A DNA stretch of 31,287 bases from assembly GCA_036259475.1 (NCBI GenBank), contig DATABS010000027.1, positions 1 through 31,287 of the forward strand, read 5' to 3'. Position numbers and translations under genes: made by a program. The notes below the pieces were generated by a model, which searched no databases, was not told the origin of the DNA, and saw only the letters and a list, made by a program, of their open reading frames with translations. The DNA comes from ZC4RG17 sp036259475. GTDB lineage: Bacteria; Actinomycetota; Acidimicrobiia; Spongiisociales; ZC4RG35. This document shows positions 23,588 to 31,287 of this stretch, piece after piece; positions within the stretch are counted from its first letter, which is position 1; each line of letters starts with the position of its first letter.

Positions 23588-24825
23588 TGCCTTGGGTGAC
23601 CGAAATCCACCCGACGGACACCGAATTGGCGGCATGTGTGCAATGCGGTCTCTGTCTGCCACATTGCCCGACTTACCGTCTCACCGGGCTGGACACGGCC
23701 TCACCTCGCGGCCGGCTGATGGCAATGAGCGCCGTCGCCTCCGGAGAGCTGCCGGTCGACGAGAGCTTCGCCGACATCATGGGCTTCTGCCTCCAGTGCC
23801 GCGCATGTGAGGCGGTGTGCCCGAGCCTGGTCCCGTTCGGACGGGCAATGGAGGGAGCTCGCGCCGAGGTGGCGGCGCAGCTGCCTGACTCGAACCGGAG
23901 ACTCCGGCGCGTGTTGCTGGGCCGGGTGCTCGCCAGTCCAGGTTGGATGGCGCTTGCCACTCTCGGCATCCGAGTCCTGCGCCGTCTCCGCCTCGTTCGG
24001 CTTCTCCCCGCCAGCCTGGCGGGCTCGCTCAAGGGAGTCCGATCCCTGGCGGCGCCCGAAGCCAGACGGGGAATGATCGTCGGCACGGGCGAACGCGGGA
24101 CAGCCGCCCTACTGGCGGGATGCGTCATGGACCCCTGGTTCGGCTCGGTTCAGGAGGCCACGATCGACCTGTTGAGCCGGGCCGGCTTTCGGGTCGTCGT
24201 GCCCGAAGAGCAGACATGCTGCGGAGCTCTCGCTGCCCACGACGGTCACGCCGACGCCGCCCGGCGCCTGGCGGCCCACAACGTGGCGGCGTTCGCCGGG
24301 GTCGACCTGGTGGTGGCGACCGCCGCCGGGTGTTCCGCCCATTTGGCGGAGTACGGGAACTGGGCCGACGGTGGTGACGATGTCGGCCGCCGCTCCCGGG
24401 ATGTCACGATGGTGATTGCCCAGCTGATCGAGGAGGGCGCCCTGCCCAGGCTCGCCACCGATCTGGGCCCCGTCGCGGTGCAGGATCCGTGTCATCTCCG
24501 CCATGCGCAGCGTGAGACGGCGGCGCCTCGAGCGATTCTGGGTGCGGCCGGGTACAAGACTGTCGACGTCGACCCGTCGGGGATGTGCTGTGGGGCGGCC
24601 GGGATCTACTCGGTGCTCCATCCCGAGGCATCGGCGGAGTTGGGACGGCGCAAGGCCCGCGAAGTCGCGAGTACCGGAACCACGCTGGTGGCGTCGGCCA
24701 ATCCCGGCTGTGAGATGCAGCTCCGCCAGCATCTCGAGGGCTGGTACCGGATCGCCCACCCCGTCGAGCTGTATCGGGAGGCGTTGCTGGCAGACGCCGC
24801 CGTCGACTCGGTCTCGACTGTTTAG
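23587..24825 (+). CDS. glcF: Iron-sulfur subunit GlcF of glycolate oxidase
   Basis: A 412-residue protein, near the 407 of Escherichia coli GlcF. Two ferredoxin-type 4Fe-4S motifs lie in the first 80 residues (CVQCGLCLPHCP and CLQCRACEAVCP). Two cysteine-rich CCG domains follow, with CCGALAAHDG near residue 214 and the DPCHLRHAQ / GMCCGAAGIY pair near 300-340; these may bind a further cluster. It takes electrons from the flavin subunits and passes them to the respiratory chain. ATG 23587 overlaps the glcE stop, and open frame upstream of it lies inside glcE. The next gene starts 52 bases on. Confidence 0.92.
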   Translation: MPWVTEIHPTDTELAACVQCGLCLPHCPTYRLTGLDTASPRGRLMAMSAVASGELPVDESFADIMGFCLQCRACEAVCPSLVPFGRAMEGARAEVAAQLPDSNRRLRRVLLGRVLASPGWMALATLGIRVLRRLRLVRLLPASLAGSLKGVRSLAAPEARRGMIVGTGERGTAALLAGCVMDPWFGSVQEATIDLLSRAGFRVVVPEEQTCCGALAAHDGHADAARRLAAHNVAAFAGVDLVVATAAGCSAHLAEYGNWADGGDDVGRRSRDVTMVIAQLIEEGALPRLATDLGPVAVQDPCHLRHAQRETAAPRAILGAAGYKTVDVDPSGMCCGAAGIYSVLHPEASAELGRRKAREVASTGTTLVASANPGCEMQLRQHLEGWYRIAHPVELYREALLADAAVDSVSTV

Positions 24826-24877
24826 CCCGGCGAGAGTCGCTCCGCCGCCCGAGCGTCGTTATAAGGTGGCGACCTCG

Positions 24878-25459
24878 ATGACTTCACCGCCGGAAGCCGC
24901 CCCGTCCAACGCCCGGGTATGGGTGGGACTCGCCCTGGGCGCTTTCGGCACCATGCTCGACGTTGCGCTGATCGTTGCGGGCAGCGCTCTCCTCGGGCTG
25001 GCTATCGCCGTCATCCTCGACGGGTTCGAACTGGTCGAGATCGGTCTCGACCTGTCGACCGGTGCGATGCTCGGCTCGAGCTTGGTCATCGGCATCATCG
25101 GAGGCTTCGCCCTTGGCATCGCCTCCGAGGGCCCATTGGGCCGCGGGCGGCGCCTCGTGGGATACAACGAAGTCCATGTCCTGGTCGCCCGCCTGGTGGC
25201 GACGGTGCTGGTCGGTCTGCTGCTTCTAGGAGTCAGGAATCTGATCGATGAGTTCCTGATCGAGCTGCCGATTCCGTTCCAGATCAGCTCCGACATCATC
25301 CGGGCGACGGCCGTTGCCGGCATGACCGCAGTTCCGATCCTGGCGGTACCGCTGGCCTGGCTGATTCGATCGGGCGGCGTGGGCGCCGCTCTGGCGGCCG
25401 ACGCCGACATCCCGGTGATGTACTTCATCTGGGCCGTCACCACCATGATCCTGCTCTGA
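24878..25459 (+). CDS. Multi-pass membrane protein of unknown function
   Basis: I cannot assign a family. The 193-residue product has about five hydrophobic helices: roughly 14-48 (possibly two), 62-84 (GAMLGSSLVIGIIGGFALGI), 100-118, 138-162 and 178-193. The loop after the second helix is basic (GRGRRLVGYNE), placing it inside. The protein ends right at the last helix. ATG 24878 is preceded by AAGGTGG; a GTG at 24866 in the same frame is also possible. It follows glcF by 52 bases on the same strand and may be co-transcribed. A transport role with glycolate is only a guess. It ends at the second repeat element. Confidence 0.65.
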   Translation: MTSPPEAAPSNARVWVGLALGAFGTMLDVALIVAGSALLGLAIAVILDGFELVEIGLDLSTGAMLGSSLVIGIIGGFALGIASEGPLGRGRRLVGYNEVHVLVARLVATVLVGLLLLGVRNLIDEFLIELPIPFQISSDIIRATAVAGMTAVPILAVPLAWLIRSGGVGAALAADADIPVMYFIWAVTTMILL

Positions 25460-25467
25460 AGCGCGTG

Positions 25468-25627
25468 AGTCGGAAGTCGGAAGTCGGATTCTCACTAGCA
25501 GGTCGCTACGACCTTCTTGAGATCGCGAACCGCTAGACGCGCTTTCCGTGGTGAAGAACGGTCAGCGATGCCCCAGGGAAGCGACCTACCACTTACCACC
25601 TACCACTTAGTACCGCTTGGTCCGACT
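25468..25627. repeat. Intergenic repeat element, copy 2
   Basis: The gap between the membrane protein and the convergent GNAT gene shares several segments with the 20337 element. Shared parts are GTGGTGAAGAmCGGTCAG (25549-25566) and the closing ACCTACCACTTAGTACC (25598-25614) in an ACTTACC-rich run. Three head-to-tail AGTCGGA units (25468-25488) mark the left end, and the inverse TCCGACT (25621-25627) the right end. The 46-bp CGCCATCAGC unit of copy 1 is absent. As in copy 1, the element separates the 3-prime ends of two convergent genes. Confidence 0.72.
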
Positions 25628-25633
25628 CCCCAG

Positions 25634-26497
25634 TCACACTGGCCTTTCGTAGATGCGCGATTTGTGCACTTCTTTCAAGCCGTTGGCGGTGAGGGCTTCC
25701 TCGAGCCAGTCGATCGCCGGGACCGCTATGTGGAGCTGTGTCACCTGTCGCTCCTGAGCTAGATCCACCGTCGCCCGGGCGAGCAACTCGCCATCGTCGG
25801 GTGTCGCCACCATCCAGTTGACCACCAGTTCGTCCTCGTGCTCCTCGGCCATCACCCAGCCTGAGGGGCAGTACCACGTCGGCGCCGAGTGGGAATCGGA
25901 GCGGTCCATTCGTCTCCACGCCCACGGCTCGACCGCAAACAAGCCGTGGGCGGCCCGGGCCAGCGTCGATGTGGACCACGCGATGTACGCCCCCTCGGTC
26001 TCGGCCCGCGGGGCGCGGTCGAGTCGCTCCTCCGCCCGAGTCCTGCGGCCGCCGTTCGTGGCCGGTTCGATTTCGTCTTCGGAGATGGGACGGCGGGCGT
26101 TGAGCACCGTCGTCACGGGCCGATAACCGAGACCGACCACCTGATTGTGGGCGCCCTCGTTCCACGTCTCGATCTGCAGCCGGACCACTGCCCCGCCTCG
26201 CTCCGCCACCCACTCCACGCACCAGTCGTTGAGCGAGGAACCGAGACCCATCCGGCGGTGTTCTGGATGAACTCGGGCCGCCGAGAGCCAACCTTCCCTG
26301 GGTGCGAGCATCCTCACCCGAGCGAGGGCAATCGGTCGGTCATGATCGTCGGTGGCAACCGGCACCTCGGTCTCGGGCTCGGCCAGCCACTCGAGGAACA
26401 TTTCGGCGACGTAGTCGCCCCAGCTGAACGTGCCCGTCGTGAACTCGGCGATCGCTCCGGCGTCGCGCTCCTCGGCTGGGCGGATGCGAACGCCCAT
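25634..26497 (-). CDS. GNAT family acetyltransferase with two GNAT-like domains
   Basis: The 287-residue protein begins with a clear GNAT domain: VRIRPAEERDAGAIAEF, then the acetyl-CoA loop HPEHRRMGLGSSL (about 77-89) and NQVVGLGYRPV. A second, more diverged GNAT-like half follows (about 150-287), with VVNWMVATPDDGELLARATV and a C-terminal DWLEEALTANGLKEVHKSRIY. Two-domain members often keep only one active site; here the first half has the usable loop. ATG 26497 overlaps the argS stop by one base (TGATG), so it belongs to the argS operon. Open frame beyond that start runs into argS and has no homology. The acetylated substrate is unknown. Confidence 0.82.
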   Translation of the reverse strand: MGVRIRPAEERDAGAIAEFTTGTFSWGDYVAEMFLEWLAEPETEVPVATDDHDRPIALARVRMLAPREGWLSAARVHPEHRRMGLGSSLNDWCVEWVAERGGAVVRLQIETWNEGAHNQVVGLGYRPVTTVLNARRPISEDEIEPATNGGRRTRAEERLDRAPRAETEGAYIAWSTSTLARAAHGLFAVEPWAWRRMDRSDSHSAPTWYCPSGWVMAEEHEDELVVNWMVATPDDGELLARATVDLAQERQVTQLHIAVPAIDWLEEALTANGLKEVHKSRIYERPV

Positions 26498-28260
26498 CAC
26501 ATCCGCTCGGGTACCTCGATACCGAGCAGGTCGAGTGCCTGGATCAGGGTCTCGAGGGTGAGTCGGCACAACGACAGCCAGCTTCCTCGCCGCGTCTCAT
26601 CCGGCTGAGACAACACGTGACAGGCGTCATAGAACCGGTTGAACGCGCCGGCGAGACCGTATGCGTACTCGGCGAGGTGGTGAGGGGAGCGCTGGTCGGC
26701 GGCCCGTAGTGCCACCTCCGGCAGCCGAAGAAGCTCCAGCATCAGAGCCCTTTCCTGGTTCACCACCGGGGCGATGATCGAGGACGACTCCAGACCCTGT
26801 TCGTCGGCTTTGCGGAGCAACGACCGAATCCGCACCGCGGCGTACTGCAGGTAGGGCCCGGTCTTCCCTTCGAATGAGGAGAACCGCTCGAGGTCGAAGA
26901 CGTAATCGGAGGTGCGGTTGGAATGCAGGTCGCCGAACTTGAGGGCGGCGACGCCCACCAGATGCGCGATCTGCTTGCGCTCCTCTGGTGGATAATCCGT
27001 CGCGATCTGCGCCTCGTCGAGCCGGGCCATGGCGGCGTCCTCCACCATGTCGATCAGGTCGCTCAGCGAAACGACGCCACCCTCACGGGTCCGGAACGGC
27101 TTGCCGTCGCGTCCGTTCATCGTCCCGAATCCGATGTGCTCCATCTGCATCGAGTTGGCAACGCCACACTTGCGGGCCGCTCGAAAGACCTGGATGAAGT
27201 GGTCGCCCTGACGGGAGTCGACGACGTAGAGGGCGAGGTCGGCTCCCAGTTGCTCGGCGCGGTACCAGACGGTCGCCAGGTCGGTCGTGGAGTACAGGTA
27301 GCCGCCGGTGCGGCTGACGAGAATGAGGGGCGGCAGGTCTCGTTTGTCGTCGGGCTCATCGATTCGGACGACGAGCGCTCCTTCCGACTCCTCGGCCTTG
27401 CCCGACTGCCGAAGTCGTTCTACCAGCGGCGCCAGGAGGTGGGCGACGTCGGACTCACCGTGCCAGATGTCGAAGTCGACCCCGAGGCCGGCGAAGTTCT
27501 CCTTCTGGGCCTCCAGCGACACGGCGCGCATGTGGTTCCACAATGCCAGGTAGCCGGGACGCTTGGCTTGCAGGGCAACCGTCGCCTGGCGGGCGGCAGC
27601 GGCGAAATCGGCGTCTTCCTTGGCGCGGGCATCGGCGGCGGGATAGATCTCCTGAAGATCGTCGAGGGTCACGGGCGACGTGTCGGGATAGGGCCCTGTG
27701 TCGTCGGGGTCGAAGTAAGGCCACTCGGGATGGCGGAGTTGCAGTTCGGCGATCACCAGGCCCATCTGCAGGCCCCAGTCGCCGAAGTGCGGATCCCGGA
27801 TGACCTTGTGGCCAAGGAAGTCGAACAATCGGGCCAGGCTGTCGCCGATGATCGTGGCCCGGAGATGGCCCACATGCATCGCCTTGGCGACGTTCGGTCC
27901 GGCGTAGTCCACGACCACCGTGGCAGGCTCCGCCGCAGTGGCCACGCCGAGACGCGGATCGTCGGCGGTGGTCTCGGTCCAATCCGCCAACGCGGTGTCG
28001 GTCAGGCTCAGATTGATGAATCCTGGTCCGGCGACCTCGACGACCTCGAGGGTGGGATCGTCCTCGATGGAGGCGACTACGGCCTCGGCGATCTCCCTTG
28101 GGCTGCGGTCGGTCGCTTTGGCGGCCGCCATCGCCCCGTTGCACTGGAACTGGGCCAGCTCGGGACGGTTCGAGGGCACCACCGTTCCCAAGGCCGGATC
28201 GAGGCCCAGATCGGCGAAGGCAGCGCCGAGCACCTGGGAGAGATGGGAGACGACGGACAT
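26497..28260 (-). CDS. argS: Arginyl-tRNA synthetase
   Basis: Charges tRNA-Arg in the cytoplasm. The 587 residues show the N-terminal Add-1 domain, the class I signature HVGH (129-132) in KAMHVGHLRATIIGD, and the KMSKS-equivalent region at GRDGKPFRTREGG (ArgRS often lacks a canonical KMSKS). The DALR anticodon-binding domain begins about residue 470 (GKTGPYLQYAAVRIRSLL) and ends with a tail of conserved Trp and Leu. ATG 28260 is a normal start. It follows the E1 gene by 51 bases on the same strand and is coupled to the GNAT gene behind it. Confidence 0.97.
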   Translation of the reverse strand: MSVVSHLSQVLGAAFADLGLDPALGTVVPSNRPELAQFQCNGAMAAAKATDRSPREIAEAVVASIEDDPTLEVVEVAGPGFINLSLTDTALADWTETTADDPRLGVATAAEPATVVVDYAGPNVAKAMHVGHLRATIIGDSLARLFDFLGHKVIRDPHFGDWGLQMGLVIAELQLRHPEWPYFDPDDTGPYPDTSPVTLDDLQEIYPAADARAKEDADFAAAARQATVALQAKRPGYLALWNHMRAVSLEAQKENFAGLGVDFDIWHGESDVAHLLAPLVERLRQSGKAEESEGALVVRIDEPDDKRDLPPLILVSRTGGYLYSTTDLATVWYRAEQLGADLALYVVDSRQGDHFIQVFRAARKCGVANSMQMEHIGFGTMNGRDGKPFRTREGGVVSLSDLIDMVEDAAMARLDEAQIATDYPPEERKQIAHLVGVAALKFGDLHSNRTSDYVFDLERFSSFEGKTGPYLQYAAVRIRSLLRKADEQGLESSSIIAPVVNQERALMLELLRLPEVALRAADQRSPHHLAEYAYGLAGAFNRFYDACHVLSQPDETRRGSWLSLCRLTLETLIQALDLLGIEVPERM

Positions 28261-28311
28261 GCCCCGAACAATAGGACAGGCCGCGTTCTCATTCGCTCGT
28301 CGGCGCCCGCA

Positions 28312-30330
28312 CTACCAGCGGACTAGTTCCCGGGCGTGCTCCACGATGCCCTCGGCCGTGGGGTACACCATGTCTTCCAGTTCCTGGGCATAGGGCATGG
28401 CCGGAATGTCGCCCAGGGCGTAGCGGCGGATCGGGGCGTCGAGCCACTCGAACGCCTTGTCCGCCACCTGGGCGGCCAACTCGGCGCCGTAGCCGACGAA
28501 CTCGTTGTCCTCGTGAACTATCAGCAGCCGGGAGGTCTTCTTCACCGACGCCTCGACGGTGGGCCAGTCGAGCGGCTTGAGGCTTCGCAGGTCGATGATC
28601 TCGGCGTCGATCCCGTCGGTCGCCAGTTGCTCTCCGGCTTCGACGGCGAAATGCGCCATGGCCCCATAGGCCAGGATCGTCAGGTCGCTCCCGGACCGGC
28701 GGATCGCCGCCTTCCCCAACGGCACCCGCCACTCGCCTGAGGGATAGGGGCCTTTGGCGAGCCGGTACAGCTTCTTCGGTTCGAGGAACAGCACCGGATC
28801 GGGATCCTCGACCGCCGAGAACAGCAGCCCCTTCACATCCGCAGGAGTGGAGGGCACGACGACCTTCAGTCCAGGGACGTGGGCGTAGTAGGCCTCGATC
28901 GACTGGCTGTGATACAAGGCGCCGTGGATCCCGGCTCCAAAGGGGGTGCGAATCACGATGGGGCATGTCCAGCGCCCGTCGGAGCGGTAATGGATCCGGG
29001 CGACTTCGGAGACGATCTGGTCGAAGGCGGGATGGATGTAGTCGGCGAATTGGATCTCGGGGATGGGCCGCAGGCCGCTGGCGGCCATCCCCACTGCGGC
29101 GCCGATGATGATCGATTCGGCGAGGGGGCTGTTGAAGCATCGCTCCGGCCCAAATCGATCGGTCAATTCCTGAGTCGCCTTGAACACCCCTCCCTTGAGC
29201 CCGGCGACGTCCTCTCCGAAGACGACGGTGTCGTCGTACGCCGCCATGACTTCCTGGAGTGCCCGATTGACGGCGGTGATGAGATTGATCGAGGTCCCTT
29301 CGGGAGCCGGCTCGGGTTCGGTCACCGCCTCGTGGGGCGTGATCGGATTGGCATAGACCCGGGTGTGCGGCTCATCGGCTCGCGGCGCCGCCTCCGCTTC
29401 CGCAACGGCGCCGGCGAGTTGAGCGGACAGCTCCTCATCGACCGATCTCTCGTCGACTTCGCTCAGTAGGCGCTGTTCGATCAGGTACTGGCGGAGTGCC
29501 ATCACCGGATCCTGGCGCTTCCACTGCTCCACCTCTTCGCGGCTGCGATATAGGCGGTCGTCGTCGTCGGAGGTATGGGCGTAATAGCGGTAAGTATCGG
29601 CTTCGATCAGGGTGGGCCCGTCCCCGGCTCGGGCCCGCTCGGCCGCCTCCCGGACGGTCTGGTAGACGACGAGCGGATCGTTGCCGTTGATGGTGACCCC
29701 GGTGAAGCCGTATCCCTCCGCCCGCTTGGAAAGGCTTCCCGCTACCTCCTCTGAGGCCGGGACCGATATGGCGTAGCGGTTGTTCTCGATGATGAAGATC
29801 AGCGGCAGGCGATGGATACCTGCCCAGTTCATTGCCTCGTGCCAGTCACCCTCGGAGGTGGAGCCCTCACCCCCGTAGACGGCCACCACGCCGGGAAGCC
29901 CCTGAATCCGCAGACCGTGAGCCACCCCGGCGGCGTGCGGATACTGGGTGCCGATGCAGGACGATTGGGTCAGAACCCGACGGTCCGGGTCGGACCAGTG
30001 GTTGGGCAGCTGGCGACCACCGGACATCGGGTCCGACTTGCGGGCGAACACGCCGAGGAAAATGTCGAGTGGCGGCATGCCCCAGGCCAGGGCCACGCCC
30101 ATGTCCCGGTAGTAGGGAAGGACCCAATCGAGGTCGTGATCGAGAGCCATCACCGACGCCACCTGAACCGCTTCGTGACCCGATGAGCCGACGACGAAGG
30201 GAGCCCGGCCTTGCCGGTTCAGCGCCCACATGCGGTCGTCCATTCGGCGGGCCATCACCATCAACCGGTACATCTCGACGATTTGCTTGTCTTCCAGCCC
30301 GAGGGCTTCGTGGTCGAGGGTGATGCTCAA
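28312..30330 (-). CDS. Fused E1 alpha-beta subunit of branched-chain-type 2-oxoacid dehydrogenase
   Basis: The thiamine-diphosphate-dependent decarboxylase part of a 2-oxoacid dehydrogenase complex, with the alpha and beta chains joined in one 672-residue protein. The alpha half (1 to about 345) has the ThDP motif GEGSTSEGDWHEAMN beginning at residue 154 and closing with ENNRYAIS at about 182; GEG, rather than GDG, is seen also in branched-chain E1. The beta half starts at about 350 with LITAVNRALQEVM, continues with VFGEDVAG, FNSPLAESIIIG and QFADYIHPAFDQ, and ends in the TK_C domain. Start is TTG 30330 with GGAGAAG upstream. It lies 12 bases after a leucine-type dehydrogenase, which would provide its 2-oxoacid substrates. 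E2 and E3 are not in the window. Confidence 0.92.
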   Translation of the reverse strand: MSITLDHEALGLEDKQIVEMYRLMVMARRMDDRMWALNRQGRAPFVVGSSGHEAVQVASVMALDHDLDWVLPYYRDMGVALAWGMPPLDIFLGVFARKSDPMSGGRQLPNHWSDPDRRVLTQSSCIGTQYPHAAGVAHGLRIQGLPGVVAVYGGEGSTSEGDWHEAMNWAGIHRLPLIFIIENNRYAISVPASEEVAGSLSKRAEGYGFTGVTINGNDPLVVYQTVREAAERARAGDGPTLIEADTYRYYAHTSDDDDRLYRSREEVEQWKRQDPVMALRQYLIEQRLLSEVDERSVDEELSAQLAGAVAEAEAAPRADEPHTRVYANPITPHEAVTEPEPAPEGTSINLITAVNRALQEVMAAYDDTVVFGEDVAGLKGGVFKATQELTDRFGPERCFNSPLAESIIIGAAVGMAASGLRPIPEIQFADYIHPAFDQIVSEVARIHYRSDGRWTCPIVIRTPFGAGIHGALYHSQSIEAYYAHVPGLKVVVPSTPADVKGLLFSAVEDPDPVLFLEPKKLYRLAKGPYPSGEWRVPLGKAAIRRSGSDLTILAYGAMAHFAVEAGEQLATDGIDAEIIDLRSLKPLDWPTVEASVKKTSRLLIVHEDNEFVGYGAELAAQVADKAFEWLDAPIRRYALGDIPAMPYAQELEDMVYPTAEGIVEHARELVRW

Positions 30331-30342
30331 CGCGTACTTCTC

Positions 30343-31287
30343 CTATCCCTGGTCTACGTTGCGGGGTCGGCGGCGGCTGAGAGACCCGATGCGTTCGATG
30401 CGTTCCTCGGCCAGAAGGATGGCCGCCCTCTGGGGCGTGATTCCCTTGTCCTCGGCGGTCTGATAGATCCGCAGGGTGGCGTCGTAGATCGAATCGACCC
30501 GGTGCAACGCTCGCGTCTTCGAGTATCCGAGCAGGTCGTCATAAACGTTGATGAGGCCGCCGGCATTCACGACGAAGTCGGGGGCGTAGAGGATGTCCCG
30601 TTCGGCGAGTCGCTCCCCATCCTCTTCGGTCGCCAGCTGGTTGTTGGCGGAGCCGACGACCGCCTCGCATCCCAGCCGGGGGATGGTGTCTTCGTTCAGG
30701 ATCGCTCCCAGAGCGCAAGGCGAAAAGATGTCGCAGGGAACGGTCCAGGCCTCGTCCGGATCGACCGGCTTCACCCCGAAGTTGTTCACCGCCTGGTCGA
30801 CAGCTGCCTGGTAGGCATCGGTGACCAGCACCTCGGCCCGGGCCTCGACCAACAGTTGGACGAAGGCGGTGCCCACCTTTCCCACGCCCTGCACGACCAC
30901 CTTGCGTCCGGCCAGGTCGGGGTCTCCCCACAGATGCTGGGCGGTGGCGCGGGCGGCGGCATACAGGCCTCTGGCCGTGACCGGCGACGGGTCGCCGGCG
31001 CCACCCTCGGCGGCCGGAAGGCCCAAAGCCCACCGGGTCTCTCGGCGCACGAGCGTCATGTCGTGGGTTGTGGTGCCGACGTCCTCGGCAGTGATATAGC
31101 GACCGCCCAGTGACTCGACCAACGCCCCGAAGGCCCGGAACAGGCGCTCGGACTTGTCGGTCCGAGGATCACCGATGATCACCGCCTTGCCGCCGCCCAG
31201 GTCGAGTCCGGCGCAGGCCGCCTTGTAGGCCATCGCCTTCGCCAGCCGGAGGACGTCGACGAGGGCGTCCTCCTCGTTCGCGTAGGG
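30343..31287 (-). CDS. Leucine/valine-type amino acid dehydrogenase, 5-prime end cut by the window
   Basis: NAD-dependent oxidative deamination of branched-chain amino acids to 2-oxo acids. About 314 residues are seen; the reading frame stays open to the last base, so the true start is beyond 31287 (the first visible residues are PYANEEDALVDVLRLAKAM). The catalytic and substrate part MAYKAACAGLDLGGGKAVI holds the active-site Lys and the GGGK motif, and ITAEDVGT is typical of leucine dehydrogenases. The NAD fold is marked by VVQGVGKVG, and PCALGAILN / VVGSANNQL follow. It is the upstream gene of the operon with the E1 fusion. Leucine rather than phenylalanine is favoured by the neighbour, but not proven. 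Confidence 0.9.
   Translation of the reverse strand, partial: PYANEEDALVDVLRLAKAMAYKAACAGLDLGGGKAVIIGDPRTDKSERLFRAFGALVESLGGRYITAEDVGTTTHDMTLVRRETRWALGLPAAEGGAGDPSPVTARGLYAAARATAQHLWGDPDLAGRKVVVQGVGKVGTAFVQLLVEARAEVLVTDAYQAAVDQAVNNFGVKPVDPDEAWTVPCDIFSPCALGAILNEDTIPRLGCEAVVGSANNQLATEEDGERLAERDILYAPDFVVNAGGLINVYDDLLGYSKTRALHRVDSIYDATLRIYQTAEDKGITPQRAAILLAEERIERIGSLSRRRPRNVDQG

Noticed and set aside
22610..23662. Open frame of about 350 codons antisense to glcE
   Set aside because: Antisense shadow of a well-supported gene with overlapping operon partners.
26923..28326. Long open frame of about 467 codons on the plus strand, antisense to argS
   Set aside because: It mirrors argS codon structure in high-GC DNA, has low-complexity Gly/Val/Asp/Arg content and no recognisable domain.
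28289..29140. Open frame on the minus strand inside the E1 gene in another phase
   Set aside because: Arg/Pro/Gly-rich, no motif, while the E1 frame has full domain support.

Overview
The window is high-GC, densely coded DNA with many GTG/TTG starts and 1-4 nt overlaps between genes. The gene set points to an actinobacterium: an Eis-like acetyltransferase, bacterial NHEJ LigD parts, a DinB/maleylpyruvate-isomerase-like metal-binding family typical of mycothiol producers, and a candidate GlnR-type box before glnA. The Acidimicrobiia or a related uncultured lineage is a reasonable guess, but there is no rRNA or marker tree here. I see no tRNA, rRNA, transposase, phage gene or CRISPR array.

Layout, left half. 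purA (43-1317, minus) faces a frameshifted metal-binding gene (1397-1989, plus), followed by glnA (2056-3477) with a textbook terminator. Next comes a small accessory block: an alpha/beta-hydrolase remnant, a NIPSNAP gene and a SAM methyltransferase (minus), transcribed away from a large STAND-type ATPase/winged-helix regulator (5124-7076, plus). The shared promoter region holds three 11-bp-phased repeats. A VKOR-like membrane redox protein (minus) and an SPW-repeat membrane protein (plus) form a divergent pair whose starts carry the same 11-bp leader in inverted orientation.

Middle. From 15167 down to 8167 all genes run on the minus strand: an anchored coiled protein, an Eis-like acetyltransferase, a cupin, a beta-hydroxyacid dehydrogenase, a second cupin, a 2-keto-4-pentenoate hydratase-like protein, the LigD polymerase and the LigD phosphoesterase-ligase. 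The three metabolic genes 12673-10714 overlap by 4 nt each, as do the two LigD genes. On the plus strand follow a second anchored protein, a Nudix hydrolase (overlapping a NifU-N protein tail to tail), and hyuA-hyuB, coding for a hydantoinase/oxoprolinase pair.

Right half. A repeat element (about 20337-20576) fills the gap between hyuB and a convergent DUF4870 gene. glcD-glcE-glcF (21081-24825) encode a three-subunit glycolate/lactate-type oxidase and are followed by a membrane protein of unknown function. A second copy of the repeat element (25468-25627) sits at the next convergent junction. The right end is one minus-strand operon: leucine-type dehydrogenase (cut by the window edge), a fused E1 alpha-beta of the branched-chain 2-oxoacid dehydrogenase, argS, and a double GNAT protein. 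The first two would catalyse successive steps of branched-chain amino acid breakdown.

The most unusual items are the STAND/GNAT-like/OmpR-type regulator with its phased repeats, the divergent VKOR/SPW pair with its shared leader, and the dispersed repeat family at convergent junctions.
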